Source of the DNA: Siphonodentalium dalli
Lineage: Eukaryota > Mollusca > Scaphopoda > Gadilida > Siphonodentaliidae
DNA: 64,000 nucleotides
NCBI GenBank assembly: GCA_032622095.1
Contig: CP136066.1
Location: 226,862,961-226,926,960 of the forward strand
Reading direction: 5' to 3'
A model generated the notes under the pieces. It was not told the origin of the DNA. It worked only from the letters and a program-made list of their open reading frames with translations, and did not search any database. Positions 7,784 through 18,740 of the stretch are shown piece by piece; position 1 is the first letter of the stretch, and the number at the start of each line of letters is the position of its first letter. The position numbers and the translations under genes were made by a program.

Positions 7784-10700
7784 CAGAGGCTGACACTAGC
7801 TACCATGGGTGGTATCCTTAGTCCCATTGAGAGAGGCTGACACTAGCTACCATGGGTGGTATCCTTAGTCCCATTGGGAGAGACTGACACTAGCTACCAT
7901 GGGTGGTATCCTTAGTCCCATTGGGAGAGGCTGACATTAGCTATCATGGGTGGTATCCTTAGTCCCATTGAGAGAGGCTGACACTAGCTATCATGGGTGG
8001 TATCCTTAGTCCCATTGAGAGAGGCTGACACTAGCTACCATGGGTGGTATCCTTAGTCCCATTGAGAGAGGCTGACACTAGCTACCATGGGTGGTATCCT
8101 TAGTCCCATTGAGAGAGGCTGACACTAGCTATCATGTGTGGTATCCTTAGTCCCATTGGGAGAGGCTGACACTAGCTACCATGGGTGGTATCCTTAGTCC
8201 CATTGATAGAGGCTGACACTAGCTACCATGGGTGGTATCCTTAGTCCCATTGAGAGAGGCTGACACTAGCTATCATGGGTGGTATCCTTAGTCCCATTGA
8301 GAGAGGCTGACACTAGCTACCATGGGTGGTATCCTTAGTCCCATTGAGAGAGGCTGACACTAGCTACCATGGGTGGTATCCTTAGTCCCAGTGAGAGAGG
8401 CTGACACTAGCTATCATGGGTGGTATCCTTAGTCCCATTGAGAGAGGCTGACACTAGCTACCATGGGTGGTATCCTTAGTCCCATTGAGAGAGGCTGACA
8501 CTAGCTATCATGGGTGGTATCCTTAGTCCCATTGTGAGAGGCTGACACTAGCTATCATGGGTGGTATCCTTAGTCCCATTGAGAGAGGCTGACACTAGCT
8601 ACCATGGGTGGTATCCTTAGTCCCATTGAGAGAGGCTGACACTAGCTACCATGGGTGGTATCCTTAGTCCCATTGTGAGAGGCTGACACTAGCTACCATG
8701 GGTGGTATCCTTAGTCCCATTGAGAGAGGCTGACACTAGCTACCATGGGTGGTATCCTTAGTCCCATTGTGAGAGGCTGACACTAGCTACCATGGGTGGT
8801 ATCCTTAGTCCCATTGAGAGAGGCTGACACTAGCTACCATGGGTGGTATCCTTAGTCCCATTGAGAGAGGCTGACACTAGCTACCATGGGTGGTATCCTT
8901 AGTCCCATTGAGAGAGGCTGACACTAGCTATCATGGGTGGTATCCTTAGTCCCATTGTGAGAGGCTGACACTAGCTATCATGGGTGGTATCCTTAGTCCC
9001 ATTGGGAGAGGCTGACACTAGCTACCATGGGTGGTATCCTTAGTCCCATTGATAGAGGCTGACACTAGCTACCATGGGTGGTATCCTTAGTCCCATTGAG
9101 AGAGGCTGACACTAGCTATCATGGGTGGTATCCTTAGTCCCATTGAGAGAGGCTGACACTAGCTACCATGGGTGGTATCCTTAGTCCCATTGAGAGAGGC
9201 TGACACTAGCTACCATGGGTGGTATCCTTAGTCCCAGTGAGAGAGGCTGACACTAGCTATCATGGGTGGTATCCTTAGTCCCATTGAGAGAGGCTGACAC
9301 TAGCTACCATGGGTGGTATCCTTAGTCCCATTGAGAGAGGCTGACACTAGCTATCATGGGTGGTATCCTTAGTCCCATTGTGAGAGGCTGACACTAGCTA
9401 TCATGGGTGGTATCCTTAGTCCCATTGAGAGAGGCTGACACTAGCTACCATGGGTGGTATCCTTAGTCCCATTGAGAGAGGCTGACACTAGCTACCATGG
9501 GTGGTATCCTTAGTCCCATTGTGAGAGGCTGACACTAGCTACCATGGGTGGTATCCTTAGTCCCATTGAGAGAGGCTGACACTAGCTACCATGGGTGGTA
9601 TCCTTAGTCCCATTGTGAGAGGCTGACACTAGCTACCATGGGTGGTATCCTTAGTCCCATTGAGAGAGGCTGACACTAGCTACCATGGGTGGTATCCTTA
9701 GTCCCATTGAGAGAGGCTGACACTAGCTACCATGGGTGGTATCCTTAGTCCCATTGAGAGAGGCTGACACTAGCTATCATGGGTGGTATCCTTAGTCCCA
9801 TTGTGAGAGGCTGACACTAGCTATCATGGGTGGTATCCTTAGTCCCATTGAGAGAGGCTGACACTAGCTACCATGGGTGGTATCCTTAGTCCCATTGAGA
9901 GAGGCTGACACTAGCTATCATGGGTGGTATCCTTAGTCCCATTGAGAGAGGCTGACACTAGCTACCATGGGTGGTATCCTTAGTCCCATTGAGAGAGAGA
10001 GGCTGACACTAGCTATCATGGGTGGTATCCTTAGTCCCATTGAGAGAGACTGACACTAGCTACCATGGGTGGTATCCTTAGTCCCATTGAGAGAGGCTGA
10101 CACTAGCTATCATGGGTGGTATCCTTAGTCCCATTGAGAGAGGCTGACACTAGCTACCATGGGTGGTATCCTTAGTCCCATTGAGAGAGAGGCTGACACT
10201 AGCTATCATGGGTGGTATCCTTAGTCCCATTGAGAGAGGCTGACACTAGCTACCATGGGTGGTATCCTTAGTCCCATTGAGAGAGGCTGACACTAGCTAT
10301 CATGGGCGGTATCCTTAGTCCCATTGAGAGAGGCTGACACTAGCTACCATGGGTGGTATCCTTAGTCCCATTGAGAGAGGCTGACACTAGCTACCATGGG
10401 TGGTATCCTTAGTCCCATTGGGAGAGGCTGACACTAGCTATCATGGGTGGTATCCTTAGTCCCATTGAGAGAGGCTGACACTAGCTACCATGGGTGGTAT
10501 CCTTAGTCCCATTGGGAGAGGCTGACACTAGCTATCATGGGTGGTATCCTTAGTCCCATTGAGAGAGGCTGACACTAGCTACCATGGGTGGTATCCTTAG
10601 TCCCATTGAGAGAGGCTGACACTAGCTACCATGGGTGGTATCCTTAGTCCCATTGAGAGAGGCTGACACTAGCTATCATGGGTGGTATCCTTAGTCCCAT

Positions 10701-13700
10701 TGAGAGAGGCTGACACTAGCTACCATGGGTGGTATCCTTAGTCCCATTGAGAGAGGCTGACACTAGCTACCAAGGGTGGTATCCTTAGTCCCACTGAGAG
10801 AGGCTGACACTAGCTACCAAGGTTGGTATCCTTAGTCCCATTGAGAGAGGCTGACACTAGCTACCATGTGTGGTATCCTTAGTCCCATTGAGAGAGGCTG
10901 ACACTAGTATCATGGGTGGTATCCTTAGTCCCATTGAGAGAGGCTGACACTAGTATCATGGGTGGTATCCTTAGTCCCATTGATTGAGGCTGACACTAGC
11001 TATCATGGGTGGTATCCTTAGTCCCATTGAGAGAGGCTGACACTAGCTACCATGGGTGGTATCCTTAGTCCCATTGAGAGAGAGGCTGACACTAGCTACC
11101 ATGGGTGGTATCCTTAGTCCCATTGAGAGAAGCTGACACTAGCTATCATGGGTGGTATCCTTAGTCCCATTGAGAGAGGCTGACACTAGCTATCATGGGT
11201 GGTATCCTTAGTCCCATTGAGAGAGGCTGACACTAGCTATCATGGGTGGTATCCTTAGTCCCATTGAGAGAGGCTGACACTAGCTACCATGGGTGGTATC
11301 CTTAGTCCCATTGAGAGAGGCTGACACTAGCTACCATGGGTGGTATCCTTAGTCCCATTGAGAGAGGCTGACACTAGCTATCATGGGTGGTATCCTTAGT
11401 CCCATTGAGAGAGGCTGACACTAGCTACCATGGGTGGTATCCTTAGTCCCATTGAGAGAGGCTAACACTAGCTACCATGGGTGGTATCCTTAGTCCCATT
11501 GAGAGAGGCTGACACTAGCTACCATGGGTGGTATCATTAGTCCCATTGAGAGAGGCTGACACTAGCTACCATGGGTAGTATCCTTAGTCCCATTGAGAGA
11601 GGCTGACACTAGCTATCATGGGTGGTATCCTTAGTCCCATTGAGAGAGGCTGACACTAGCTACCATGGGTGGTATCCTTAGTCCCATTAAGAGAGACTGA
11701 CACTAGCTATCATGGGTGGTATCCTTAGTCCCATTGAGAGAGGCTGACACTAGCTATCATGGGTGGTATCCTTAGTCCCATTGAGAGAGGCTGACACTAG
11801 CTATCATGGGTGGTATCCTTAGTCCCATTAAGAGAGGCTGACACTAGCTACCATGGGTGGTATCCTTAGTCCCATTGAGAGAGGCTGACACTAGCTATCA
11901 TGGGTGGTATCCTTAGTCCCATTGAGGGAGGCTGACACTAGCTACCATGGGTGGTATCCTTAGTCCCATTGAGAGAGGCTGACACTAGCTATCATGGGCG
12001 GTATCCTTAGTCCCATTGAGAGAGGCTGACACTAGCTACCATGGGTGGCATCCTTAGTCCCATTGAGAGAGGCTGACACTAGCTATCATGGGTGGTATCC
12101 TTAGTCCCATTGAGAGAGGCTGACACTAGCTATCATGTGTGGTATCCTTAGTCCCATTGAGAGAGGCTGACACTAGCTATCATGGGTGGTATCCTTAGTC
12201 CCATTGAGAGAGCCTGACACTAGCTATCATGTGTGGTATCCTTAGTCCCATTGAGAGAGGCTGACACTAGCTACCATGGGTGGTATCCTTAGTCCCATTG
12301 AGAGAGGCTGACACTAGCTACCATGGGTGGTATCCTTAGTCCCATTGAGAGAGGCTGACACTAGCTACCATGGGTGGTATCCTTAGTCCCATTGAGAGAG
12401 GCTGACACTAGCTACCATGGGTGGTATCCTTAGTCCCATTGAGAGAGGCTGACACTAGCTACCATGGGTGGTATCCTTAGTCCCATTGAGAGAGGCTGAC
12501 ACTAGCTACCATGGGTGGTATCCTTAGTCCCATTGAGAGAGGCTGACACTAGCTACCATGGGTGGTATCCTTAGTCCCATTGAGAGAGGCTGACACTAGC
12601 TACCATGGGTGGTATCCTTAGTCCCATTGAGAGAGGCTGACACTAGCTACCATGGGTGGTATCCTTAGTCCCATTGAGAGAGGCTGACACTAGCTACCAT
12701 GGGTGGTATCCTTAGTCCCATTGAGAGAGGCTGACACTAGCTATCATGGGTGGTATCCTTAGTCCCATTGAGAGAGGCTGACACTAGCTACCATGGGTGG
12801 TATCCTTAGTCCCATTGAGAGAGGCTGACACTAGCTATCATGGGTGGTATCCTTAGTCCCATTGAGAGAGGCTGACACTAGCTACCATGGGTGGTATCCT
12901 TAGTCCCATTGAGAGAGGCTGACACTAGCTACCACGGGTGGTATCCTTAGTCCCATTAAGAGAGGCTGACACTAGCTATCATGCGTGGTATCCTTAGTCC
13001 CATTGTGAGAGGCTGACACTAGCTACCATGGGTGGTATCCTTAGTCCCATTGAGAGAGGCTGACACTAGCTACCACGGGTGGTATCCTTAGTCCCATTGA
13101 GAGAGGCTGACACTAGCTACCACGGGTGGTATCCTTAGTCCCATTGAGAGAGGCTGACACTAGCTATCATGCGTGGTATCCTTAGTCCCATTGTGAGAGG
13201 CTGACACTAGCTACCACGGGTGGTATCCTTAGTCCCATTGAGAGAGGCTGACACTAGCTATCATGGGTGGTATCCTTAGTCCCATTGAGAGAGGCTGACA
13301 CTAGCTATCATGGGTGGTATCCTTAGTCCCATTGAGAGAGGCTGACACTAGCTACCACGGGTGGTATCCTTAGTCCCATTGAGAGAGGCTGACACTAGCT
13401 ATCATGCGTGGTATCCTTAGTCCCATTGAGAGAGGCTGACACTAGCTATCATGGGTGGTATCCTTAGTCCCATTGAGAGAGGCTGACACTAGCTATCATG
13501 GGTGGTATCCTTAGTCCCATTGAGAGAGGCTGACACTAGCTATCATGGGTGGTATCCTTAGTCCCATTGAGAGAGGCTGACACTAGCTATCATGGGTGGT
13601 ATCCTTAGTCCCATTGGGAGAGGCTGACACTAGCTACCATGGGTGGTATCCTTAGTCCCATTGTGAGTGGCTGACACTAGCTACCATGGGTGGTATCCTT

Positions 13701-14609
13701 AGTCCCATTGAGAGAGGCTGACACTAGCTACCATGGGTGGTATCCTTAGTCCCATTGGGAGAGGCTGACACTAGCTACCATGGGTGGTATCCTTAGTCCC
13801 ATTGGGAGAGGCTGACACTAGCTACCATGGGTGGTATCCTTAGTCCCATTGAGAGAGGCTGACACTAGCTACCATGGGTGGTATCCTTAGTCCCATTGAG
13901 AGAGGCTGACACTAGCTACCATGGGTGGTATCCTTAGTCCCATTGAGAGAGGCTGACACTAGCTACCATGGGTGGTATCCTTAGTCCCATTGAGAGAGGC
14001 TGACACTAGCTACCATGGGTGGTATCCTTAGTCCCATTGAGAGAGGCTGACACTAGCTACCATGTGTGGTATCCTTAGTCCCATTGAGAGAGGCTGACAC
14101 TAGCTACCATGGGTGGTATCCTTAGTCCCATTGAGAGAGGCTGACACTAGCTACCATGGGTGGTATCCTTAGTCCCATTGAGAGAGGCTGACACTAGCTA
14201 CCATGGGTGGTATCCTTAGTCCCATCGAGAGAGGCTGACACTAGCTACCATGGGTGGTATCCTTAGTCCCATTGAGAGAGGCTGACACTAGCTACCATGG
14301 GTGGTATCCTTAGTCCCATTGAGAGAGGCTGACACTAGCTACCATGGGTGGTATCCTTAGTCCCATTGAGAGAGGCTGACACTAGCTACCATGGGTGGTA
14401 TCCTTAGTCCCATTGAGTGAGGCTGACACTAGCTACCATGGGTGGTATCCTTAGTCCCATTGAGAGAGGCTGACACTAGCTACCATGGGTGGTATCCTTA
14501 GTCCCATTGAGAGAGGCTGACACTAGCTACCATGGGTGGTATCCTTAGTCCCATTGAGAGAGGCTGACACTAGCTATCATGGGTGGTATCCTTAGTCCCA
14601 TTGAGAGAG
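7784..14609 (+). repeat. 47-bp satellite array, about 145 copies
   Basis: The monomer contains GAGAGGCTGACACTAGCTAC, CATGGGTGGTATCCTTAGTC and CCATT, repeating every 47 bp (first two units start at 7788 and 7835 by the GGCTGA marker). Most variation is at a few sites: ACCATGG against ATCATGG, GAGAGAGG against GTGAGAGG or GGGAGAGG, and occasional 2-bp GA insertions (near 10000, 10185 and 11080). Variants cluster, for example CCACGGG and TCATGCGTGG at 12930-13420, as expected from local unequal exchange. There are stop codons in all frames and no reading frame worth calling. Confidence 0.95.
8150..9841 (+). repeat. 846-bp (18-unit) block duplicated within the 47-bp satellite
   Basis: Rare variants recur exactly 846 bp apart: GATAGAGG at 8205 and 9051, CAGTGAG at 8389 and 9235, GTGAGAGG at 8533/9379, 8675/9521, 8769/9615 and 8957/9803. 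846 is 18 x 47. The match breaks down after about 9836 (GAGAGAGG in place of GGGAGAGG). This is a recent segmental duplication or a two-copy higher-order unit. Confidence 0.8.
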
Positions 14610-14650
14610 CTCACCTCTAGTTCAATCTACATGTATGCTCATTGCATTAA

Positions 14651-15030
14651 CCCTTTACCCAACAGAACGGCCCTAGGTCGCCTCGCATATATAAGAGAAT
14701 GCATTGGCTTAACATATTAAAAATGATAAAATTGTCAAAGAATGTAGAAAAATATTAGAAAAATTGTTAAAAAATGTAAGAAAAAATTATAAAATTGTTA
14801 AAGAATGTAAGAAAAAATGCATTCTCTTATATATGCGAGGCGACCTATGGTCGACTCGCATATATAAGAGAATGCATTGGCACAGGGCATAACTGTAACC
14901 ATCACAATGTGGTCAATGAACCGGTTCCAATGATATCCATATTTGTGTGGTGTTATTGAGACAGACCGAAGATATTTTAGGCTGTTGAAGCTTTATTTGG
15001 GCGTTTTTGGCCGTTTTGTTGGGTAAAGGG
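14651..15030 (+). mobile_element. piggyBac-like MITE, copy 3 (left hairpin truncated)
   Basis: CCCTTTACCCAACAGAACGG starts the element after TTAA (14647-14650), and TGTTGGGTAAAGGG ends it before TTAA (15031-15034). The left arm of the first hairpin is deleted: GGCCC jumps to TAGGTCGCCTCG. The AT-rich linker is expanded by repetition of AAAATTGTTAAAGAATGTAA-type units. The second hairpin is at 14817-14881. The element lies just beyond the end of the 47-bp satellite. Confidence 0.8.
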
Positions 15031-15080
15031 TTAAGAAAAAACATTCAGCATAAGACAAAGATTATAGTGAGTTATTCCCA

Positions 15081-15682
15081 TTAGGCCAATAAAAATATAT
15101 TGCTAGATTTACATCCAATTTTTTCAGAAAACTGGGGCGGGAGGGCAAATTTTATTTCTTATATTTTATTCTTCCTAACATAAATGGACAGTTCTAGTAT
15201 TGAAGCAGTATGCTATCTTATATAATATAAGGTGATTAAGATTGTCCAATTTGATCAAAATAGACTGATAAATGGATCATTGAAATGTAATTTGATGATT
15301 AACCCTTCCATGACAGCAGCTTCCTGAATTTTTCGAAAACCCTGTGCCAATGCATTCTCTTATATATATATGCAAGTTGCCCATAGCTATAGGGTGCCTC
15401 GCATATATAAGAGAATGCATTGGCCTAACAATATTTACCTTGATCTTGTAAGCCAGTGCATTCTCTTATATATGCGAGGCTACCTTTGGGAGACTCGCAT
15501 ATATAAGAGAATGCACTGGCACAGGGTCGTTAATGCTGCACCAGCACAGCTCCCATCATGAAAGAGTTAAGGCATGAGAACAAAATTTGCATAAAAGATA
15601 TGCAAATAATAAAAATTGAGGAGGGGACTAAAAAAGGGTCGGGAGGGGATGTAAATCAAGCAATATTTTTATATTGGCCTTA
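15081..15682 (+). mobile_element. MITE with TTAGGCCAATA termini, copy 2
   Basis: TTAGGCCAATAAAAATATAT and GATTTACATCC at the left match GGATGTAAATCAAGCAAT and ATATTGGCCTTAA at the right. The internal order is the same as in 3885-4463, including the nested TTAA element. Its right TTAA is also the left target site of the next piggyBac-like copy, so the two elements abut with no spacer. Confidence 0.7.
15303..15566 (+). mobile_element. Nested TTAA-flanked MITE with CCCTTCCATGAC end, copy 2
   Basis: TTAA (15299-15302) precedes CCCTTCCATGACAGCAGC, and CATCATGAAAGAG is followed by TTAA (15567-15570). Both flanking TTAAs are intact here, unlike copy 1. Two hairpin modules are present at 15346-15424 (with an expanded loop, CCCATAGCTATAGGG) and 15452-15520. 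A 63-residue frame runs through the hairpins and is not a gene. Confidence 0.65.
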
Positions 15683-15683
15683 A

Positions 15684-16083
15684 CCCTTTACCCAACAAAC
15701 CGGCCAAAACCGGCCAAATAAAGCTTCAACAGCCTAAAATATCTTGGGTCTGTCTCAATAAAACCATACAAATATGGATATCATTGGAATTTGGAACCGG
15801 CTCATTGACCACATTGTGACGGTTACAGATATACCCTGTGCCAATGCATTCTCTTATATATGCGAGTCGACCATAGGTCGCCTCGCATATATAAGAGAAT
15901 GCATTGGCCTAAAAAAAATCTTTTTTAAAAATCTTTTTACTATTTTTTCTTATATTCTTTAACAATTTTATAATTTTTAATGAGTTAAGCCAATGCATTC
16001 TCTTATATATGCGAGGCGACCTATGGTCGACTCGCATATATAAGAGAATGCATTGGCACAGGGCCGTTCTGTTGGGTAAAGGG
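15684..16083 (-). mobile_element. piggyBac-like MITE, copy 4 (reverse orientation)
   Basis: TTAA lies at 15680-15683 and 16084-16087. The asymmetric right arm with GGCCAAAACCGGCCAAATAA comes first, so the copy is inverted relative to copies 1-3. Hairpins lie at 15840-15908 and 15989-16057. With copy 3 it brackets the element at 15081-15682 in inverted orientation, forming a composite-looking block from 14651 to 16083. Confidence 0.8.
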
Positions 16084-16152
16084 TTAAGGGCCATCATGCT
16101 ATTTTTTTCCAAAGAAAGGCACAGCTTCTACCCCAAGCAGTTCATGCCCTCT

Positions 16153-16172
16153 GGGGGGGGGGGGGGGGGGGG
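16153..16172 (+). repeat. Uninterrupted run of 20 G
   Basis: A homopolymer of 20 G follows CTTCTACCCC...GCCCTCT and precedes a TATATATTATATATT run. Its length is likely to be uncertain in the assembly. Such a run could form a quadruplex, but no regulatory context is visible. Confidence 0.8.
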
Positions 16173-16746
16173 TATATATTATATATTGCTGTTAGGGAAT
16201 AATCAACTAATGAGCTTTACTTAATTTTAATGTAACATTCAACCAACTAATTATAGGACAATTACATAATTTTAATGTAACATTCAACACATTCCATATT
16301 GTGTCTTATATATTTTTTAGTAATGTATTGAATTTGTTTATTAGCTCATAATAATAATCATTATATTTAGCTATATATATAGTTGATTATATGAGAATGA
16401 GAAACAGACACAAGTGACAGTGAAGAATTGGTATAGATGGGTGAAAGATTTTTATGAAAGGTTGGAATGGATAAGTATTGGTAGCCTACCAATAGAGTAT
16501 TATTTGCACCAATAATGTATATACATGTATAGTCAGAAGAAGTTATCAAATATTTGTCAATATGAAGTAAATGGCTAAAATCAACTTAAATAATTAAATA
16601 GCAAAAACAGGTGCATAGAAATGCATTAATGAATGAATATTATTTTTGCACTAGATTTCAGTTCAATAGTCATTAAAAGGAAAGTGAGAGGGGAAATGGT
16701 CTTATCTCAAAATGATGATGCTAATGAAGTTGGTGTATGATCTGGT
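16173..16746. other. AT-rich sequence with an old dispersed-repeat fragment
   Basis: TTTTAATGTAACATTCAACACATTCCATAT (read in parts) at about 16265-16330 has relatives at about 18262-18362 and 19350-19470, which share CATATTTTAATGCACC, CACATTCC and a later TCTTTGGTTGTG. This is an unclassified dispersed repeat. The rest shows nothing recognisable. Confidence 0.45.
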
Positions 16747-16750
16747 TTAA

Positions 16751-17206
16751 CCCTTTACCCAACAGAACGGCCCTGTGCCAATGCATTCTCTTATATATGC
16801 GAGTTGACCATAGGTCGCCTCGCATATATAAGAGAATGCATTGGCTTAACACATATTAAAAATGATAAAATTGTCAAAGAATGTAGAAAAATATTATAAA
16901 AATTGTTAAAAAATGTAAGAAAAAATTATAAAATTGTTAAAGAATGTAAGAAAAAATGGTAAAAGTGTTAAAAAAGATTTTGTTTAGGCCAATGCATTCT
17001 CTTATATATGCGAGGCGACCTATGGTCGACTCGCATATATAAGAGGATGCATTGGCACATGGAATAACTGTAACCATCACAATGTGGTCAATGAACCGGT
17101 TCCAATGATATCCATATTTGTATGGTGTTATTGAGACAGACCGAAGATATTTTAGGCTGTTGGAAGCTTTATTTGGGCGTTTTTGGCCGTTTTGTTGGGT
17201 AAAGGG
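16751..17206 (+). mobile_element. piggyBac-like MITE, copy 5 (long linker)
   Basis: CCCTTTACCCAACAGAACGG follows TTAA (16747-16750), and TGTTGGGTAAAGGG ends at 17206. The right flank is TAGT, so one target copy is mutated or lost. Hairpins are at 16777-16845 and 16988-17056, and the expanded AT-rich linker between them is of the copy 3 type. At 456 bp it is the longest member. Confidence 0.8.
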
Positions 17207-17465
17207 TAGTGATGGGTCAAATGGAACGATGAAATTTGATGAATCATGTCATCAGCACCTGGAAAAATATAATTATGTGGGAATGATAATGAACAATGCA
17301 CAACTGAGAACAACATAATCTGTAAAATACAATAATGTATTGTATTATCTATCTTTGGTTGTGTTAATTGAAAAGAATATGATTTCTGGACTACGACAGG
17401 ATTATTTCAAGTCTCGCTGGGGGGATGGGTATTTGGGCAGCAGTGTGTACATGTATGCAAGAGAA

Positions 17466-18238
17466 ATACTACCTTACTCGTATTTAAATTCGCGCCGTAC
17501 TATTTTTCGCTCAGTTTTGAATTCGCGCACTTTGAATTCGCGCACCCGGTTGCGCGAATTCAAAACTGACGAAAATATATTTTGGTAAAAGTCTTGTTTC
17601 AGTTTTTAATTATCCCTGAAGATAAACGTGTATATCATAGATCGTCTCGTAGAAAATTTTCATCGAATAGAACACAACAGTTACATGTATGCTGTGTAAT
17701 AATTGTGTTGTGAAGACGGTGCTTATGTATGGTCCAAATAAGCATTCTGGTATTTAATAAATATTTATGGACATCATGGAATTGAACTCGAAAGAAGTAA
17801 AAATACAACCACTTATCTATATAGGTTGCGTACTTTAGAAAACAAACGAACTCTTGCATGGGTTCGTGTATTTTACATATAAAATTAAATGTATAACATA
17901 ACTAACAGACTGTTTGACAACAGTGCTAAACCAGGGTTGTGAATACGGAGACGTGATTTCTTGCAACTTCAGTCTGGAATATGTGCATTTCTTAGAAGCT
18001 TTTCAACATCAAATATCTAACCACATAATATTTAAATATGATTAATGGCGTTGATATTGATTGGTTGCCCATATCTAAATATAAGTGTTTGTTATTTATA
18101 TAAAATGCCCCTCTTATTTTTCCTATTGTTTGGTATAAACTTATGAGTCGTACTATTTTTCGCTCAGTTTTAAATTCGCGCACCAATGGGTGCGCGAAAA
18201 ATAGTACTGCTCGAATTTAAATACGAGTAAGGTAGTAT
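17466..18238. mobile_element. 773-bp element with ATACTACCTTACTCG termini
   Basis: ATACTACCTTACTCGTATTT and AAATTCG, then GTACTATTTTTCGC, are mirrored at the right by GCGAAAAATAGTAC, CGAATTTAAATACGAGTAAG and GTAGTAT. If the element proper starts at CTACC, it is flanked by TA on both sides. Subterminal copies of CTCAGTTTTGAATTCGCGCA occur at both ends, twice at the left (GAATTCGCGCAC). The interior from 17590 to 18140 is AT-rich and shows no gene; small minus-strand frames there are unremarkable. Confidence 0.65.
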
Positions 18239-18367
18239 ATATTATAACTGTTATTAATTAATTGATTGATTTCATGAACTTTTCATATTTTAATGCACCT
18301 TACAACACATTCCCCATAGTTTCATATATTTTTAGGAATGATCTATCTTTGGTTGTGATAATATATA

Positions 18368-18527
18368 GAGGATATCCACACTTTTTCAGTGGATATGGGT
18401 TATATCTCATGAGTGATGACAAAACATTGAATTTCCACGAGTGGCTTTAGCCACGAGTGGAAATTCAAATGTTTTGTCATCACGAATGAGATTTAACCCA
18501 TATCCACTGAAAAAGTGTGGATATTCT
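18368..18527. repeat. Long near-perfect foldback (about 78-bp arms)
   Basis: GATATCCACACTTTTTCAGT and onward through GTGATGACAAAACATTGAAT to CCACGAGTGGCT pairs with AGCCACGAGTGGAAATTCAA back to ACTGAAAAAGTGTGGATAT, leaving almost no loop. Only a few mismatches are seen. The sequence is probably a foldback MITE, but no second copy is visible in the window. Confidence 0.75.
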
Positions 18528-18591
18528 GTTTATTATATACTTTAGTTACTTGCCTATGACCCCCAATGAATGTCAATACATCATAAATTCA

Positions 18592-18650
18592 ACAGTGGGA
18601 TATCACTTATATCTCACTAGTGGGATATCACTTATATCTCACTGCTAAAA
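18592..18650 (+). repeat. Short direct repeat, two 26-bp units
   Basis: AGTGGGATATCACTTATATC with TCACT is present twice in succession. This is a minor local tandem duplication. Confidence 0.65.
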
Positions 18651-18740
18651 CCTTATAATTCATGGGCAAGTATATAATAAAATGTGATATCTGGAAAGTT
18701 TCACCCGTCAATTACTATGACAGGACAACAACTTCCATGC

